A stretch of 64,000 bases of DNA from Deltaproteobacteria bacterium (GTDB taxonomy: Bacteria > Myxococcota_A > Bradymonadia > REDH01), in contig REDH01000016.1 in the NCBI GenBank assembly GCA_007693585.1, positions 1 through 64,000 on the forward strand. Reading direction: 5' to 3'. Shown here piece by piece: positions 43,255 to 51,774 of this stretch (position 1 is its first letter; each line of letters opens with the position of its first letter). Under the pieces are notes generated by a model. It did no database searches. It saw only the letters and a program-made list of their open reading frames with translations, and had not been told where the DNA came from. A program made the translations under genes and the position numbers.

Positions 43255-45465
43255 TCAGTCGCGGCGCCAGTTCAGGAGGACGACGCTGTCGATGTCGGGG
43301 CGGCTGCCGCTCGCGTGGTCGGCCACGATGCGGATGAACCTCGCCTCCGGGAGCCCGACCCGTGCGAGGTCGAAGCGGTCTCCGCCCGCGGCGGGGTGAC
43401 CGAGGCCGATGCCGTTGCCGGCAGGGTTGGCCCACGTCGGCTCGATGCCCACGAAGCCCTCCACGAAGCGGCGCACATCCGTGGCGAATCCGCCCGCATG
43501 GGCGCCGAACTCGAACGCTTCGTCCTCGACGGTGTCGAATGCGAACCACGTCTCGCCATCGGACGAGAGTTCCACCCGGGCGGGGTCGACCGCGCGGATC
43601 ATGGGATCTCCGCCGAGGAAGAGCACGTTCTCGAAGATCACGAGGTCGTCGCCGGGGCCGTCGACGAGGGCGACCCCGACCAGCTCGATGGTCATGGCCT
43701 CGCCGGCGGGCACGGTCGTCAGCTCCTCGCTGCTGAAGTTCGGGGCGAAGGCTCCACCGCCGGCCGGGGGACCGAACAGGTTTCGGGGATCCATGAAGCC
43801 GGTCCCGACCGCCGGGTGAAAGACGCGGGCGAGGTCCCCGGTGAGAGCGAGTGGAGGACGTGCGGGCGCAAGACGTGCGAGAAGCTGGGCGCCGAGGCCG
43901 GAGCCGCCCGGGGCCAGCTCGGTGAACTGGGTGACCTCGGTGATCTCGGAATCCTCGAGATCGGCCCACGTGAACACCCAGAGGCCGTCGGTGTTGAAGG
44001 ATGTGGCGTAGAGAAGCCCGTCCTCTCCGAGCAGCAGGCTGGCCGCGTTGTAGCTGGTGGCCTCGGTGCCGACCAGCGCGAGCGGGGCCGTGTCGATGTC
44101 CCGCACGACGACGCCGTCCTCCAGGTCGATCAGGCCCACCGTCGCGCTGCCGTCGGTCCCGGAGTAGGCGACGCGGTTGTGGAAGGCGTCCCAGGCGACG
44201 GAGTTGAGGGCCCCGGCCGGGAGGCTCACGGTCACCTCGAACTCGAGGGTGCGCAGATCGAGGACCGTGACCGCGCCAGGCACGTCGGCGTAGTTGCCGG
44301 TGCAGGCCACGAGAAGGCGCCGCCCCGCGAGGTGCAGATCCGACGGATTGAGGCACGCCTCGGGCAGGGCCAGCCATGGGTCGGGCGAGGGATCGGAGCC
44401 ACTTCCGGAGGGATCCTCGTTGGCCGAACCCTGCCCCGGGAACCCGGCGAACAGCGTCTCCTCCGCACCCGTCACGTCGAGGAAGAAGAGGACCGCAGGG
44501 GACTGGGCCACGAAGCTGTCGAGGGTGCTGTTGGCCACGATCATCCAGGGGCCCCACGTGGCTGCGGCGCTTCCGGCGCTGAGGGAAACAGACACACTCC
44601 AGTCGCCGGCGTCGGCGAAGGCCTCGACCTCGACCGCGGCGGCCGCGTCGGGATCCACCCGGTAGACCGAGTTGCCGGCTCCGACGAGCCAGAGCTCGTC
44701 GGCCGCACGAACCGCCACGTCGTAGGCGCCGGCCGGAGCAATGTCCTCAAGGAAGGTGATCGGTTCGAGGGTCACGGGGTCGAAGATCAGCAGCGCGCTG
44801 TCCGCAGTACCGCCGAAGGCGTCCCCGCTGAAGACGGCGTAGCCCGTGCCGTCGATGATGCGCAGCCGGGCCGGGATCTGGCCGACCGGGAGCGCATCGA
44901 TGGGTGCAGCGGACTCCAGCTGCGAACTGACCCCGTGGAAGCCGCTCGTCAGCGTGGACACGACGAGAAGATCGTCGCCGACGAAGACGTCGATCCCGGT
45001 CTCGAGGACGCCGGCGCCGGGGACCTCGGCGGTGGCGCGCACTGTCGTGGTACCGGGCCCCGCGGCCACGATTCGTCCGCCGTCCGTTGTCGCCACCGCC
45101 GGGTCATCGGAGGCGAGCGTGAAGGTGTCGACGGAGGCGTCGGATTCCACGCCTGTCCGGATCCGCAGCAGGACATCGTGGTCCTCACCCGGCCCGCCGA
45201 AGGAGACGCTGTCCTCGACCGGGAAGAGGGTGGTTCGCCGCGCCGGAGGCTCGTAGAGGTCGGCCTCCGTCGTGGTGGGCGGGGTGTCCGTGGTGGGCGG
45301 AGTGTCCGTGGTGGACACCTCGCCGGTCGGCGGCGCTTCACCGGACGTGCTCCCGACGCTGGTGTCATGGTCGGCATCGTCGCCGCACGCGGCGAGGGCC
45401 GCGGCGAGGATGAGCAGCAGGGCCAGCAGGCTGGCGTGGCGGGGGTGGCGGTGCGGGTCGTGCAT
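43255..45465 (-). CDS. Cobalamin-riboswitch-controlled beta-propeller-like lipoprotein
   Basis: ATG 45465 opens a lipoprotein signal (LLALLLILAAALAACGDD). The 736-residue protein then has a Thr/Pro linker, a bacterial Ig-like domain (~85-160; DDPAVATTDGGRIVAAGPGTTTVRATAEV), a long stretch of propeller-like blades (~165-520; for example GTGYAVFSGDAFGG, ADELWLVGAGNSVYRVDP, NRVAYSGTDGSATVGLIDL, GLLYATSFNTDGLWVF) and a C-terminal beta domain (GDDLVIFENVLFLGG, VELSSDGETWFAF). A cobalamin riboswitch (45626-45810) lies 160 bases upstream. BtuG of Bacteroides is a surface propeller lipoprotein that binds vitamin B12, so a B12-capture role is a fair guess, but no TonB receptor gene is next to it. Confidence 0.75.
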   Translation of the reverse strand: MHDPHRHPRHASLLALLLILAAALAACGDDADHDTSVGSTSGEAPPTGEVSTTDTPPTTDTPPTTTEADLYEPPARRTTLFPVEDSVSFGGPGEDHDVLLRIRTGVESDASVDTFTLASDDPAVATTDGGRIVAAGPGTTTVRATAEVPGAGVLETGIDVFVGDDLLVVSTLTSGFHGVSSQLESAAPIDALPVGQIPARLRIIDGTGYAVFSGDAFGGTADSALLIFDPVTLEPITFLEDIAPAGAYDVAVRAADELWLVGAGNSVYRVDPDAAAAVEVEAFADAGDWSVSVSLSAGSAAATWGPWMIVANSTLDSFVAQSPAVLFFLDVTGAEETLFAGFPGQGSANEDPSGSGSDPSPDPWLALPEACLNPSDLHLAGRRLLVACTGNYADVPGAVTVLDLRTLEFEVTVSLPAGALNSVAWDAFHNRVAYSGTDGSATVGLIDLEDGVVVRDIDTAPLALVGTEATSYNAASLLLGEDGLLYATSFNTDGLWVFTWADLEDSEITEVTQFTELAPGGSGLGAQLLARLAPARPPLALTGDLARVFHPAVGTGFMDPRNLFGPPAGGGAFAPNFSSEELTTVPAGEAMTIELVGVALVDGPGDDLVIFENVLFLGGDPMIRAVDPARVELSSDGETWFAFDTVEDEAFEFGAHAGGFATDVRRFVEGFVGIEPTWANPAGNGIGLGHPAAGGDRFDLARVGLPEARFIRIVADHASGSRPDIDSVVLLNWRRD

Positions 45466-45625
45466 GGTGTGCTCCGTTCTCGTGTCCCGAGAGAAGGGGG
45501 GCGGGAAGGCGGGCACTGCGCGACGCATGCGACACCGGGCTGGACGCGGAGTCCCACCCTGACGATGGCGCTGGTCGTTCCTGGCCGTGTTCCCGGGGCC
45601 GAACGATGCCGGTCGATGGACCGGA

Positions 45626-45810
45626 GTCGAAGCCGGTCTCCTGACTCAAGGCCTGACGCGGGAGCGTGGCCCGGTGCGCCTTCCCACCTCGTCCGCTCGG
45701 GGAGGCAGTGGCATGATGCGCCGGGCTTTCGGCCTTATACAGTGGCGGGTCCGTGCCGGATTCTCACCGGCTTCCCTGTGCCTCCGGACCTTCCGGTGGC
45801 ACGCTTCGAC
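45626..45810 (-). promoter_or_regulatory. Cobalamin (vitamin B12) riboswitch
   Basis: Read on the minus strand, the region has the conserved aptamer parts in order: AAGGTCCGGAGG, AGGGAAGCCGGTGAGAATCC, GGCACGGACCCGCCACTGTA, GAAAGCCCGGCGCAT with TGCCACTG, GGGAAGGC, and the 3' end GAGTCAGGAGACCGG. The closing P1 stem is perfect: GTCGAAGC (complement of 45803-45810) pairs with GCTTCGAC (complement of 45626-45633). Next comes a hairpin CCGGTC-CATC-GACCGG (45609-45624). The aptamer's own GACCGG can instead pair with that CCGGTC, undoing P1, so two exclusive folds are visible. B12 binding normally lowers expression of the gene behind it, here the lipoprotein at 43255-45465. Confidence 0.93.
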
Positions 45811-46172
45811 GGCGGGGGCGTATCGTGCCGGGTCGGCGCGGTCAAGCGGGAGCATGCCGAGCGCACCGGTTTGGCGGGGTGAACGCGAGGTCCGGGATGC
45901 AATCCGGCGTGGCACCGATCGGCGGTTCGCATGGGCCGCAACGGCGTGCATCATTGTGGTCCACGACGATGATTCCCCCACCGGGAGGGGTTCGGTGGTG
46001 ACTTTGCGGCAGCCCGGTCCAGTTTCGGCGGGTGCGGCGCTGTGCGAAGCGGGGGTGCGCGTTGCGCGGGGGCACGGCGCGGTTTAGAGTCCGCGGGCAG
46101 CGCCCGGCGCGGAACCGGTTCCGTGCCGGGTGACCGGAGCATGCCGGACGACAGGAGCGAGGAAGGACACCG
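45811..46172. other. Divergent promoter region
   Basis: This gap lies between the riboswitch leader (minus) and the acyl-CoA dehydrogenase gene (plus) and must hold both promoters. It contains an imperfect palindrome at 45950-45973, with arms ATCAT/ATGAT around GTGG-T-CCAC, which could be a regulator site. A lower-GC stretch lies around 45880-45980. No gene is supported. Confidence 0.5.
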
Positions 46173-47339
46173 ATGGCGAAGATCGATCTGTACAACCCGA
46201 CCGAGGAACACGCGGCGCTGCGCGAGACGGTGGCGCGCTGGGCGGAGGCGGAGCTCGATCCGCAGGCCGACGAGCACGATCGCACCGAGACGTTCAATGT
46301 GGCCCTCTTTCGGCGCCTCGCTACGGAACTCGGGCTGTTCGGGGTCACGATTCCGGAGAGTGCGGGGGGGCTTGGGCTCGACTCGGTCGCTGCGGTGATC
46401 ATCCACGAGGAGATGAGCCGGTTCGACCCGGCGTTCACGCTCTCGTACCTCGCGCACGAGGTGCTCTTCGTGAACAACTTCTACTGGAGCGCCACCGATG
46501 CGCAGCGCGAGCGGATTCTGGGCAAGGTGATCGACGGCACCTGGATCGGCGGCATGGCGATGAGCGAGCCCGATGCGGGAACGGACGTGCTCGGCATGAC
46601 GACGGTCGCCCGGCGGGACGGGGAACACTACATCCTCAACGGGGTGAAGCAGTGGATCACCAACTCGACGCACGCGGACGTCTTCCTCGTCTACGCCAAG
46701 ATGGATCGTGAGGATCCGCGCAGCATCACGTCCTTCGTCGTGGAGAAGGACTTCGCGGGGTTCGGCGTCGGAAAGAAGGAGACGAAGATGGGCATGCGGC
46801 AATCGCCGACGTGCCAGCTCGTCCTGGAGGATGTCCGGGTACCGGTGGGCAACCTGCTCGGGGAGGAAGGCGGAGCGCTCGTCCACATGATGCGCAACCT
46901 GGAGATCGAGCGGGTAACGCTCGGCGCGATGAGCAACGGGATTTCTCGCCAGTGTCTGGAGATCATGGCGCGGTACGCGATCAACGATCGCAAGGCGTTC
47001 GGCAAGCCGTTGAGCGCGTTCGGTCAGGTGCAGCGCTTCCTCGGAGAGGGCTACGCGAAGACCGAGGCCGCGCGGGCCCTGACCTACCATGTGGCGGCCG
47101 GACTCGGCCCGGATGTCCGCAACAGCCTCGGGGCGGGGGCGGCGAAGCTCGTGGCCACGATGACGGCGGAGGAGGTGGCCCGCATGGCCATCCAGGTCCT
47201 CGGCGGCTATGGATACACGCGGGAGTACCGGGTGGAGCGGCTGCTTCGTGACGCGATCCTCCTGAGCATCGGAGGAGGCACGAACGAGGCGATGCAGAAG
47301 AACATCACGTCGGACCTCGTCCGGCTCTACCGCGACTGA
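46173..47339 (+). CDS. Acyl-CoA dehydrogenase, isovaleryl-CoA type
   Basis: The 388-residue protein starts at ATG 46173 behind AGGAAGG. It has the family stretches IGGMAMSEPDAGTDV, WITNSTHADVFLVY and LGGYGYTREYRVERLLRDA. The usual catalytic Glu position near the C-terminus reads SIGGGTNEAMQK and has no Glu; instead Glu246 lies in NLEIERVTLG, matching the DLERL site of isovaleryl-CoA dehydrogenase, whose base is moved to that helix. So it probably acts on branched-chain acyl-CoA, as in leucine breakdown, a pathway that also feeds branched fatty acids in myxobacteria. It is followed by the PlsB-like operon after 43 bases. Confidence 0.9.
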   Translation: MAKIDLYNPTEEHAALRETVARWAEAELDPQADEHDRTETFNVALFRRLATELGLFGVTIPESAGGLGLDSVAAVIIHEEMSRFDPAFTLSYLAHEVLFVNNFYWSATDAQRERILGKVIDGTWIGGMAMSEPDAGTDVLGMTTVARRDGEHYILNGVKQWITNSTHADVFLVYAKMDREDPRSITSFVVEKDFAGFGVGKKETKMGMRQSPTCQLVLEDVRVPVGNLLGEEGGALVHMMRNLEIERVTLGAMSNGISRQCLEIMARYAINDRKAFGKPLSAFGQVQRFLGEGYAKTEAARALTYHVAAGLGPDVRNSLGAGAAKLVATMTAEEVARMAIQVLGGYGYTREYRVERLLRDAILLSIGGGTNEAMQKNITSDLVRLYRD

Positions 47340-47382
47340 CGGATCCGTAGGGGTCCACGGCACACGACGCACCCGGGGGCGC

Positions 47383-49023
47383 ATGGCCGCGACGAACGAC
47401 AACACGCCGCTCTTCCGGTTTCGGCGCGACCGGCAGGAGATCATCGACGAGGTCATCGAACGGGTGACCCGGGGGGCCATTCAGCGGGCCTGGGAAGACG
47501 ACGCCCAGGGGCTGGAGTACCTGCTCAACGAGGCCGCTTATCTCGAGATGAGCCGGATGGACGACGGCCAGGGCTCGTCCACGGGGCTCGACTACGGGTT
47601 CTGGAAGGGGCTCGCGCACCGTCTCGGCCGGGCCTCCGAGGAGGAGAACGCGGAGGCGCTGCAGCGCATCGTGACGACCTATGCCTCCGACATCGCCGGT
47701 CAGTTTCGTCCGTCGGTGTTCCGGGTGGCCACCCAGGTGCTCCCGACCGGGATCTCCTTCCTCTTCAACCGGCAGTCGGGCTCCCGCCTGCTTCGCCTGC
47801 CGGGGGAGATGCAGCCCCTCGAGGCGAAGCTCGGCATCGAGGGCGACCTCGCCCGGCTGCAGCGGCTGGCGGAGATCGGCACCCTCGTGGTGGTGCCGAC
47901 CCACTCGAGCCACATGGACAGCCCGCTCATCGGGTGGGCGCTCCATGCCTCGGGCCTTCCCCCGGTGACCTACGGGGCGGGAAAGAACCTGTTCACCAAC
48001 CCGCTGACCTCGTTCTTCATGGCGAACCTCGGCGCCTACAAGGTGGACCGGCGCCTGAAGCACAACATCTACGTGCAGGTCCTCAAGCAGTACTCGCAGG
48101 TCCTGCTCGAGCGCGGCTACCACAGCCTGTTCTTCCCCGGAGGAGGGCGCTCGCGCTCGAACGAGGTCGAATCCAGGCTGAAGCTCGGGCTCCTCGGCAC
48201 CTCGCTGGAAGCGTGGAGCCGGAACGTCATCCGCGGCCGCGCGCGCCCCATCTTCGTGGTGCCCGTCACCATCAACTACAACCTCGTGCTCGAGTCCGAG
48301 ACGCTCATCGGGGACCACCTGCGAACCGACGGCAAGGGGCGGTTCATCATCGAGGACGACGAGTTCTCCGACGTCCGCGTGGTCGCACACTACGTGCGCT
48401 CCACCCTCGAGATGGACGCCACGGTCCGAATCCGGTTCTGTCCCCCGCTCGACCTGTTCGGAAACGAGGTCGACGACCGGGGCCGAACCATCGACCAGCG
48501 CGGCCGCGTGGTGGACGTCGAGCGGTACATCTGGGTGGACGGGACCCCCGCAAGTGTTCGCGGGCGCGACCAGCAGTACACCCGGGAGCTGGGCAGCCGT
48601 GTCGCGGACGCCTTCCGGCGCAACACGATCCTCTTCCCGCTCCACGTGGTGAGCTTCGCGCTCTTCGAACACATGCGCAGGCAGCATCCCGGCTGGGACC
48701 TCTACCGCACCCTGCGATTCTGTCGGGGGGATACCGTGAGACTCGTCGTCGTCGAGGGGGAGACGGAGCGGCTCGTCCGGCTGCTGCGCGAAGCCGAGCA
48801 GCGGGGGGAGCTGAGGCTCGACGAGAGCGTCACCCGGCACGCCGCACCGACGCTCGTCGAGGAAGCACTCCGCTACTGGAACAGCTATCACCCCACGCCA
48901 GTGGCGGTGCGCGAGGCCGAGCGGATCCGCATCACCCAGCCCAACCTGCTCTACTACTACGGGGGCCGCGTGCGGGGCTACGACATGGAGCGCCTGCTCG
49001 GCCAGGCCGCAGGAGGTGCATGA
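47383..49023 (+). CDS. PlsB-like glycerol-phosphate acyltransferase family protein
   Basis: The 546-residue protein has acyltransferase motif I PTHSSHMDS with His174 and Asp179 (the HX4D catalytic pair), a glycerol-phosphate-binding-like block (GAGKNLFTNPLTSFFMANLGAYKVDRRLK) and motif III FFPGGGRSRSN at about 250-260, where the usual Glu (EGG/EGT) is Gly. Family enzymes transfer acyl groups to glycerol-3-phosphate at the membrane to start phospholipid synthesis. The Glu-to-Gly change may be normal for this subfamily; I cannot check. The stop overlaps the start of the GpsA-like gene, so substrate supply and acylation may be coupled. Confidence 0.87.
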   Translation: MAATNDNTPLFRFRRDRQEIIDEVIERVTRGAIQRAWEDDAQGLEYLLNEAAYLEMSRMDDGQGSSTGLDYGFWKGLAHRLGRASEEENAEALQRIVTTYASDIAGQFRPSVFRVATQVLPTGISFLFNRQSGSRLLRLPGEMQPLEAKLGIEGDLARLQRLAEIGTLVVVPTHSSHMDSPLIGWALHASGLPPVTYGAGKNLFTNPLTSFFMANLGAYKVDRRLKHNIYVQVLKQYSQVLLERGYHSLFFPGGGRSRSNEVESRLKLGLLGTSLEAWSRNVIRGRARPIFVVPVTINYNLVLESETLIGDHLRTDGKGRFIIEDDEFSDVRVVAHYVRSTLEMDATVRIRFCPPLDLFGNEVDDRGRTIDQRGRVVDVERYIWVDGTPASVRGRDQQYTRELGSRVADAFRRNTILFPLHVVSFALFEHMRRQHPGWDLYRTLRFCRGDTVRLVVVEGETERLVRLLREAEQRGELRLDESVTRHAAPTLVEEALRYWNSYHPTPVAVREAERIRITQPNLLYYYGGRVRGYDMERLLGQAAGGA

Positions 49024-50039
49024 ACATGTCCAGACTCGGATCATTCCGGGGCACCGTCGGGGTCATCGGCGCCGGGCGGTTCGGCCTCGCGCTTACCGAG
49101 ACCATCGCGCGCCACGGCCACGACGTCCTGCTGTTCACCTCGCTGGGCGAGCGTGCAAGGGAACTGCAGGAGTCGCGCCGACTGCCGGCGATCGTCCCCG
49201 AGCTCGACCGACTGCACCCGAAGGCGGGGGTCACCACCGACCCGCGCGCCTTCGCCGATGGCTGCTCCCTCATGCTGCTCACCGTCAGCTCCGAGTACTT
49301 CTCGCCCGTGATGGAGCCCCTGGGGGCATGCCTCGACGGAGCACATCAGGTCGTTCACGCCTTCCACAGCCTCGACGGCTCCGGACTCCAGCCCGTCAGC
49401 GAGCGGATCAAGAACCTGTCGTGTGTCCTTCAGGTCGGGGTCATGGCCGGCCCGATGCACGTCAGCGAGCTCCTCGAGGGAAAGCCCAACGCCGTCGTCG
49501 TGGGCTCGGCGTTTCCCGGGATCCGGGATGCCATCGGCAAGGTGCTCGGCGCCGGCCACATCCAGGTCTACGGCACCAGCGACCTCCGGGGTGTCGAGTA
49601 TGCAGCAGCTCTCGGCCAGGTCGTCGCCATCCTGATCGGGCTCGCGGACGGACTGGACCTCGGCGCCTCCAGCCACGCCGCCCTGCTGACCCGGGGACTT
49701 CGTGAGATCGCGTCCCTCGGGGTCGAGCTCGGAGCCCGCGAAGGAACGTTCCACGGCCTCGCCGGCCTCGGCCGGCTCGTGGACGCCGTCCGCCGCAACG
49801 AACCCAACTACGCGTTCGGCCTCGAGCTGGCCCGAACCACGTCCGTCCACGAACGGTTGCAGTGCGTGCCTCCCGAGGTGCAGGGCGTGGACGTGGCCCG
49901 TCACGTCGACGCCTGGTGTCGCCAGCACGGTGCGCAGGTGCCCGTCGTTCAGGCCCTTGCCCGCATCCTCCAGGGAGACGACCCGCCGCGCGAGTCCCTG
50001 CTGGCCCTCATGCAGCATGACGCGGCCCTGGTGGCATGA
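49020..50039 (+). CDS. GpsA-like protein, probably without dehydrogenase activity
   Basis: ATG 49020 overlaps the PlsB-like stop. The 339-residue protein keeps the NAD-binding fold (GVIGAGRFGLAL, 14-25) and the overall GpsA pattern (GPMHVSELLEGKPNAVVVGS; GVEYAAALGQVVAILIGLADGLDLG; LLTRGLREIASLG; GLAGLGRLVD). The residues used for catalysis are changed: the Lys of the ALKN motif is Gly199, the Lys of the KG loop is His116, the GDL Asp is Arg252 and the SRN Arg is Pro. It may be a regulator or substrate-binding relative of glycerol-3-phosphate dehydrogenase. Position next to PlsB supports a lipid link. Confidence 0.85.
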   Translation: MNMSRLGSFRGTVGVIGAGRFGLALTETIARHGHDVLLFTSLGERARELQESRRLPAIVPELDRLHPKAGVTTDPRAFADGCSLMLLTVSSEYFSPVMEPLGACLDGAHQVVHAFHSLDGSGLQPVSERIKNLSCVLQVGVMAGPMHVSELLEGKPNAVVVGSAFPGIRDAIGKVLGAGHIQVYGTSDLRGVEYAAALGQVVAILIGLADGLDLGASSHAALLTRGLREIASLGVELGAREGTFHGLAGLGRLVDAVRRNEPNYAFGLELARTTSVHERLQCVPPEVQGVDVARHVDAWCRQHGAQVPVVQALARILQGDDPPRESLLALMQHDAALVA

Positions 50040-51703
50040 CACGCCTTCTCTCCTCGGCCCTGCCGCTTGTCGCAGCCATCGCGATCGGCGGTGTCGCCGC
50101 CTGCGATCGGAGCTCGCGTGCGCCCCGGGAGTCCGCCCCGCCGCCGGCCCCTCAGGCGCCGGCACCCGATTTCCGGCCGAGCGGGGAAGCCTCCCTCGTT
50201 GGGCACGACGGCATGATCCTCGTCCCCTTCGCGGGAGGTCGAGCACGGCTGGGGGGAGACAACCCGGTGGATCCGGACGACTCCCTCCCGCCGCGGACGA
50301 TACGGATCGAACCCCTGCTGATGGACCAGCACCCGGTCACGGCCGGACTGTTCGCGGGATGTGTACAGGCAGGGCGTTGCTCACCCCTCCCCGACCCCGA
50401 CGACTACGCGCGACTCGCGTGCACGGTCTTCGATCGGATCGAGGTGGATCGCCCCGCGACCTGCATCACACGCGACGAGGCGGCAGCCTACTGCGCTGCC
50501 GTCGGTCGGCGGCTGCCGCGGGAAGAGGAGTGGGAGGCCGTCGCTCGACTCATGCACGGCGCAGACCCGCTGTCCGCCGACCCCCCCACGACCGAAGAAG
50601 ACGAGGACAGTGTCCGCGGGGTGCGCCGACCCGAGCCGGTGATCGGCGCGACCGTCCTCGGCAACGCCGATGTCCCGGCCATCCGCGGATTGCTGGAGGG
50701 CGTGAGGGAGTGGATGGGCGGCGCCTTCGACGGTGGCTCGAACGCGCGCGTCGGGCTCGTCGATGGTCGGCCGCGCGCTCCCGTGCGCGGGCGCTCTGTC
50801 GAGGACGCGGACGTACCTCGAACGGTCCTCGTGCGTCGTGGCGAAGGCGAGGGCCGCCGGGACCGGCGGATCGGCTTTCGCTGCGCCGTGGACGCCGCGC
50901 AGCGGGAGGAGGCGCTGTGCACGGACGAGGTGTGTGCGTGGCCACCCGTGCCTCTGCCCGAACTGCCCACGCGCCCCGACCCGATCGAGGTGGCCGCAGG
51001 GGAGGTCATGGTGGCCCTTCCGCGAGCACTGCCGCGGGAGGCCGCGCCGGTTGCGTTCGAGGTCGACTCGTTTCGGATCGATGCCGTGCCCGTCACGGCC
51101 ATCGAGTACGAACATTGCCTTCGGGAAGGAGCCTGCCCGCGCCCGCGGCGCGATCGCTTCTCCATCGGATGCACCCTCGGACGGGTCGGCGTGGAGGGCC
51201 ATCCCATGAACTGCCTCGATGCGGGTGACGCCGAACGCTACTGCGCGTGGACCGGCGGGCGGCTCCCCACCGAGGTCGAGTGGCTGCGGGCGGTGTTCGG
51301 GGACGGGAGCCACCCGTATCCCTGGGGCCCGTCCTGGGAGGAGGGGCGCGCGAACCGTGGCGGGGGCGAGCCGCAGGAGCCGGGAGAGTCGGAACGAGCA
51401 TGGGCCTTCACCTCTCCCGTCGGTGCGTTCGACTCCGACCGCTCGATGTGGGGGCTGCTCGACGGCGGCGGCAACGTCAGCGAGTGGGTACGCGAGCCCG
51501 TGAGTCCGCTCGCCGTTCCACCGGACCGGGAAGGAGATCGGGACCTCCACCGTCGTCTTCGCGCGCTCGCCGGGGGAGACGAGGAGCCCCCCGAGCACCG
51601 CGTGCTCGGTGCCTCATGGGCCGACTCCGCCCACACGGACGGGCGCCTGATCGCGCACGTGGTGCGGCGCGACGCGGTCGGTTTCCGGTGTGTTCGCCCC
51701 TGA
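50036..51703 (+). CDS. Lipoprotein with two FGE-sulfatase (SUMF1-like) domains
   Basis: ATG 50036 overlaps the GpsA-like stop by 4 bases. A lipoprotein signal (LPLVAAIAIGGVAAC) is followed by two formylglycine-generating-enzyme-like domains: ~55-290 (MDQHPVTAGLFAGCVQAG; REEEWEAVARL; GFRCAVD) and ~330-555 (DAVPVTAIEYEHCLREG; GRLPTEVEWLRAVFG; LDGGGNVSEWVREP; GFRCVRP). The second is the better conserved copy; the first lacks the N-x-x-E-W pattern in full (GVREWMGG). The paired Cys of true aerobic FGEs are not evident, so it is more likely a C-type-lectin-like binding protein than an enzyme. It should be on the periplasmic side or surface, a surprising partner for lipid-synthesis-like genes. Confidence 0.82.
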   Translation: MTRLLSSALPLVAAIAIGGVAACDRSSRAPRESAPPPAPQAPAPDFRPSGEASLVGHDGMILVPFAGGRARLGGDNPVDPDDSLPPRTIRIEPLLMDQHPVTAGLFAGCVQAGRCSPLPDPDDYARLACTVFDRIEVDRPATCITRDEAAAYCAAVGRRLPREEEWEAVARLMHGADPLSADPPTTEEDEDSVRGVRRPEPVIGATVLGNADVPAIRGLLEGVREWMGGAFDGGSNARVGLVDGRPRAPVRGRSVEDADVPRTVLVRRGEGEGRRDRRIGFRCAVDAAQREEALCTDEVCAWPPVPLPELPTRPDPIEVAAGEVMVALPRALPREAAPVAFEVDSFRIDAVPVTAIEYEHCLREGACPRPRRDRFSIGCTLGRVGVEGHPMNCLDAGDAERYCAWTGGRLPTEVEWLRAVFGDGSHPYPWGPSWEEGRANRGGGEPQEPGESERAWAFTSPVGAFDSDRSMWGLLDGGGNVSEWVREPVSPLAVPPDREGDRDLHRRLRALAGGDEEPPEHRVLGASWADSAHTDGRLIAHVVRRDAVGFRCVRP

Positions 51704-51774
51704 GCCCTCGCACCGCACGACGGCGCGCGGAGTCCGCGAGCGGGAGGGCGCCGCCGGGCTTGTGACGAGACCGC

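Noticed and set aside
45587-46087. 166-codon plus-strand frame over the riboswitch
   Set aside because: It runs antisense to a clear cobalamin riboswitch and has no family resemblance or codon bias.
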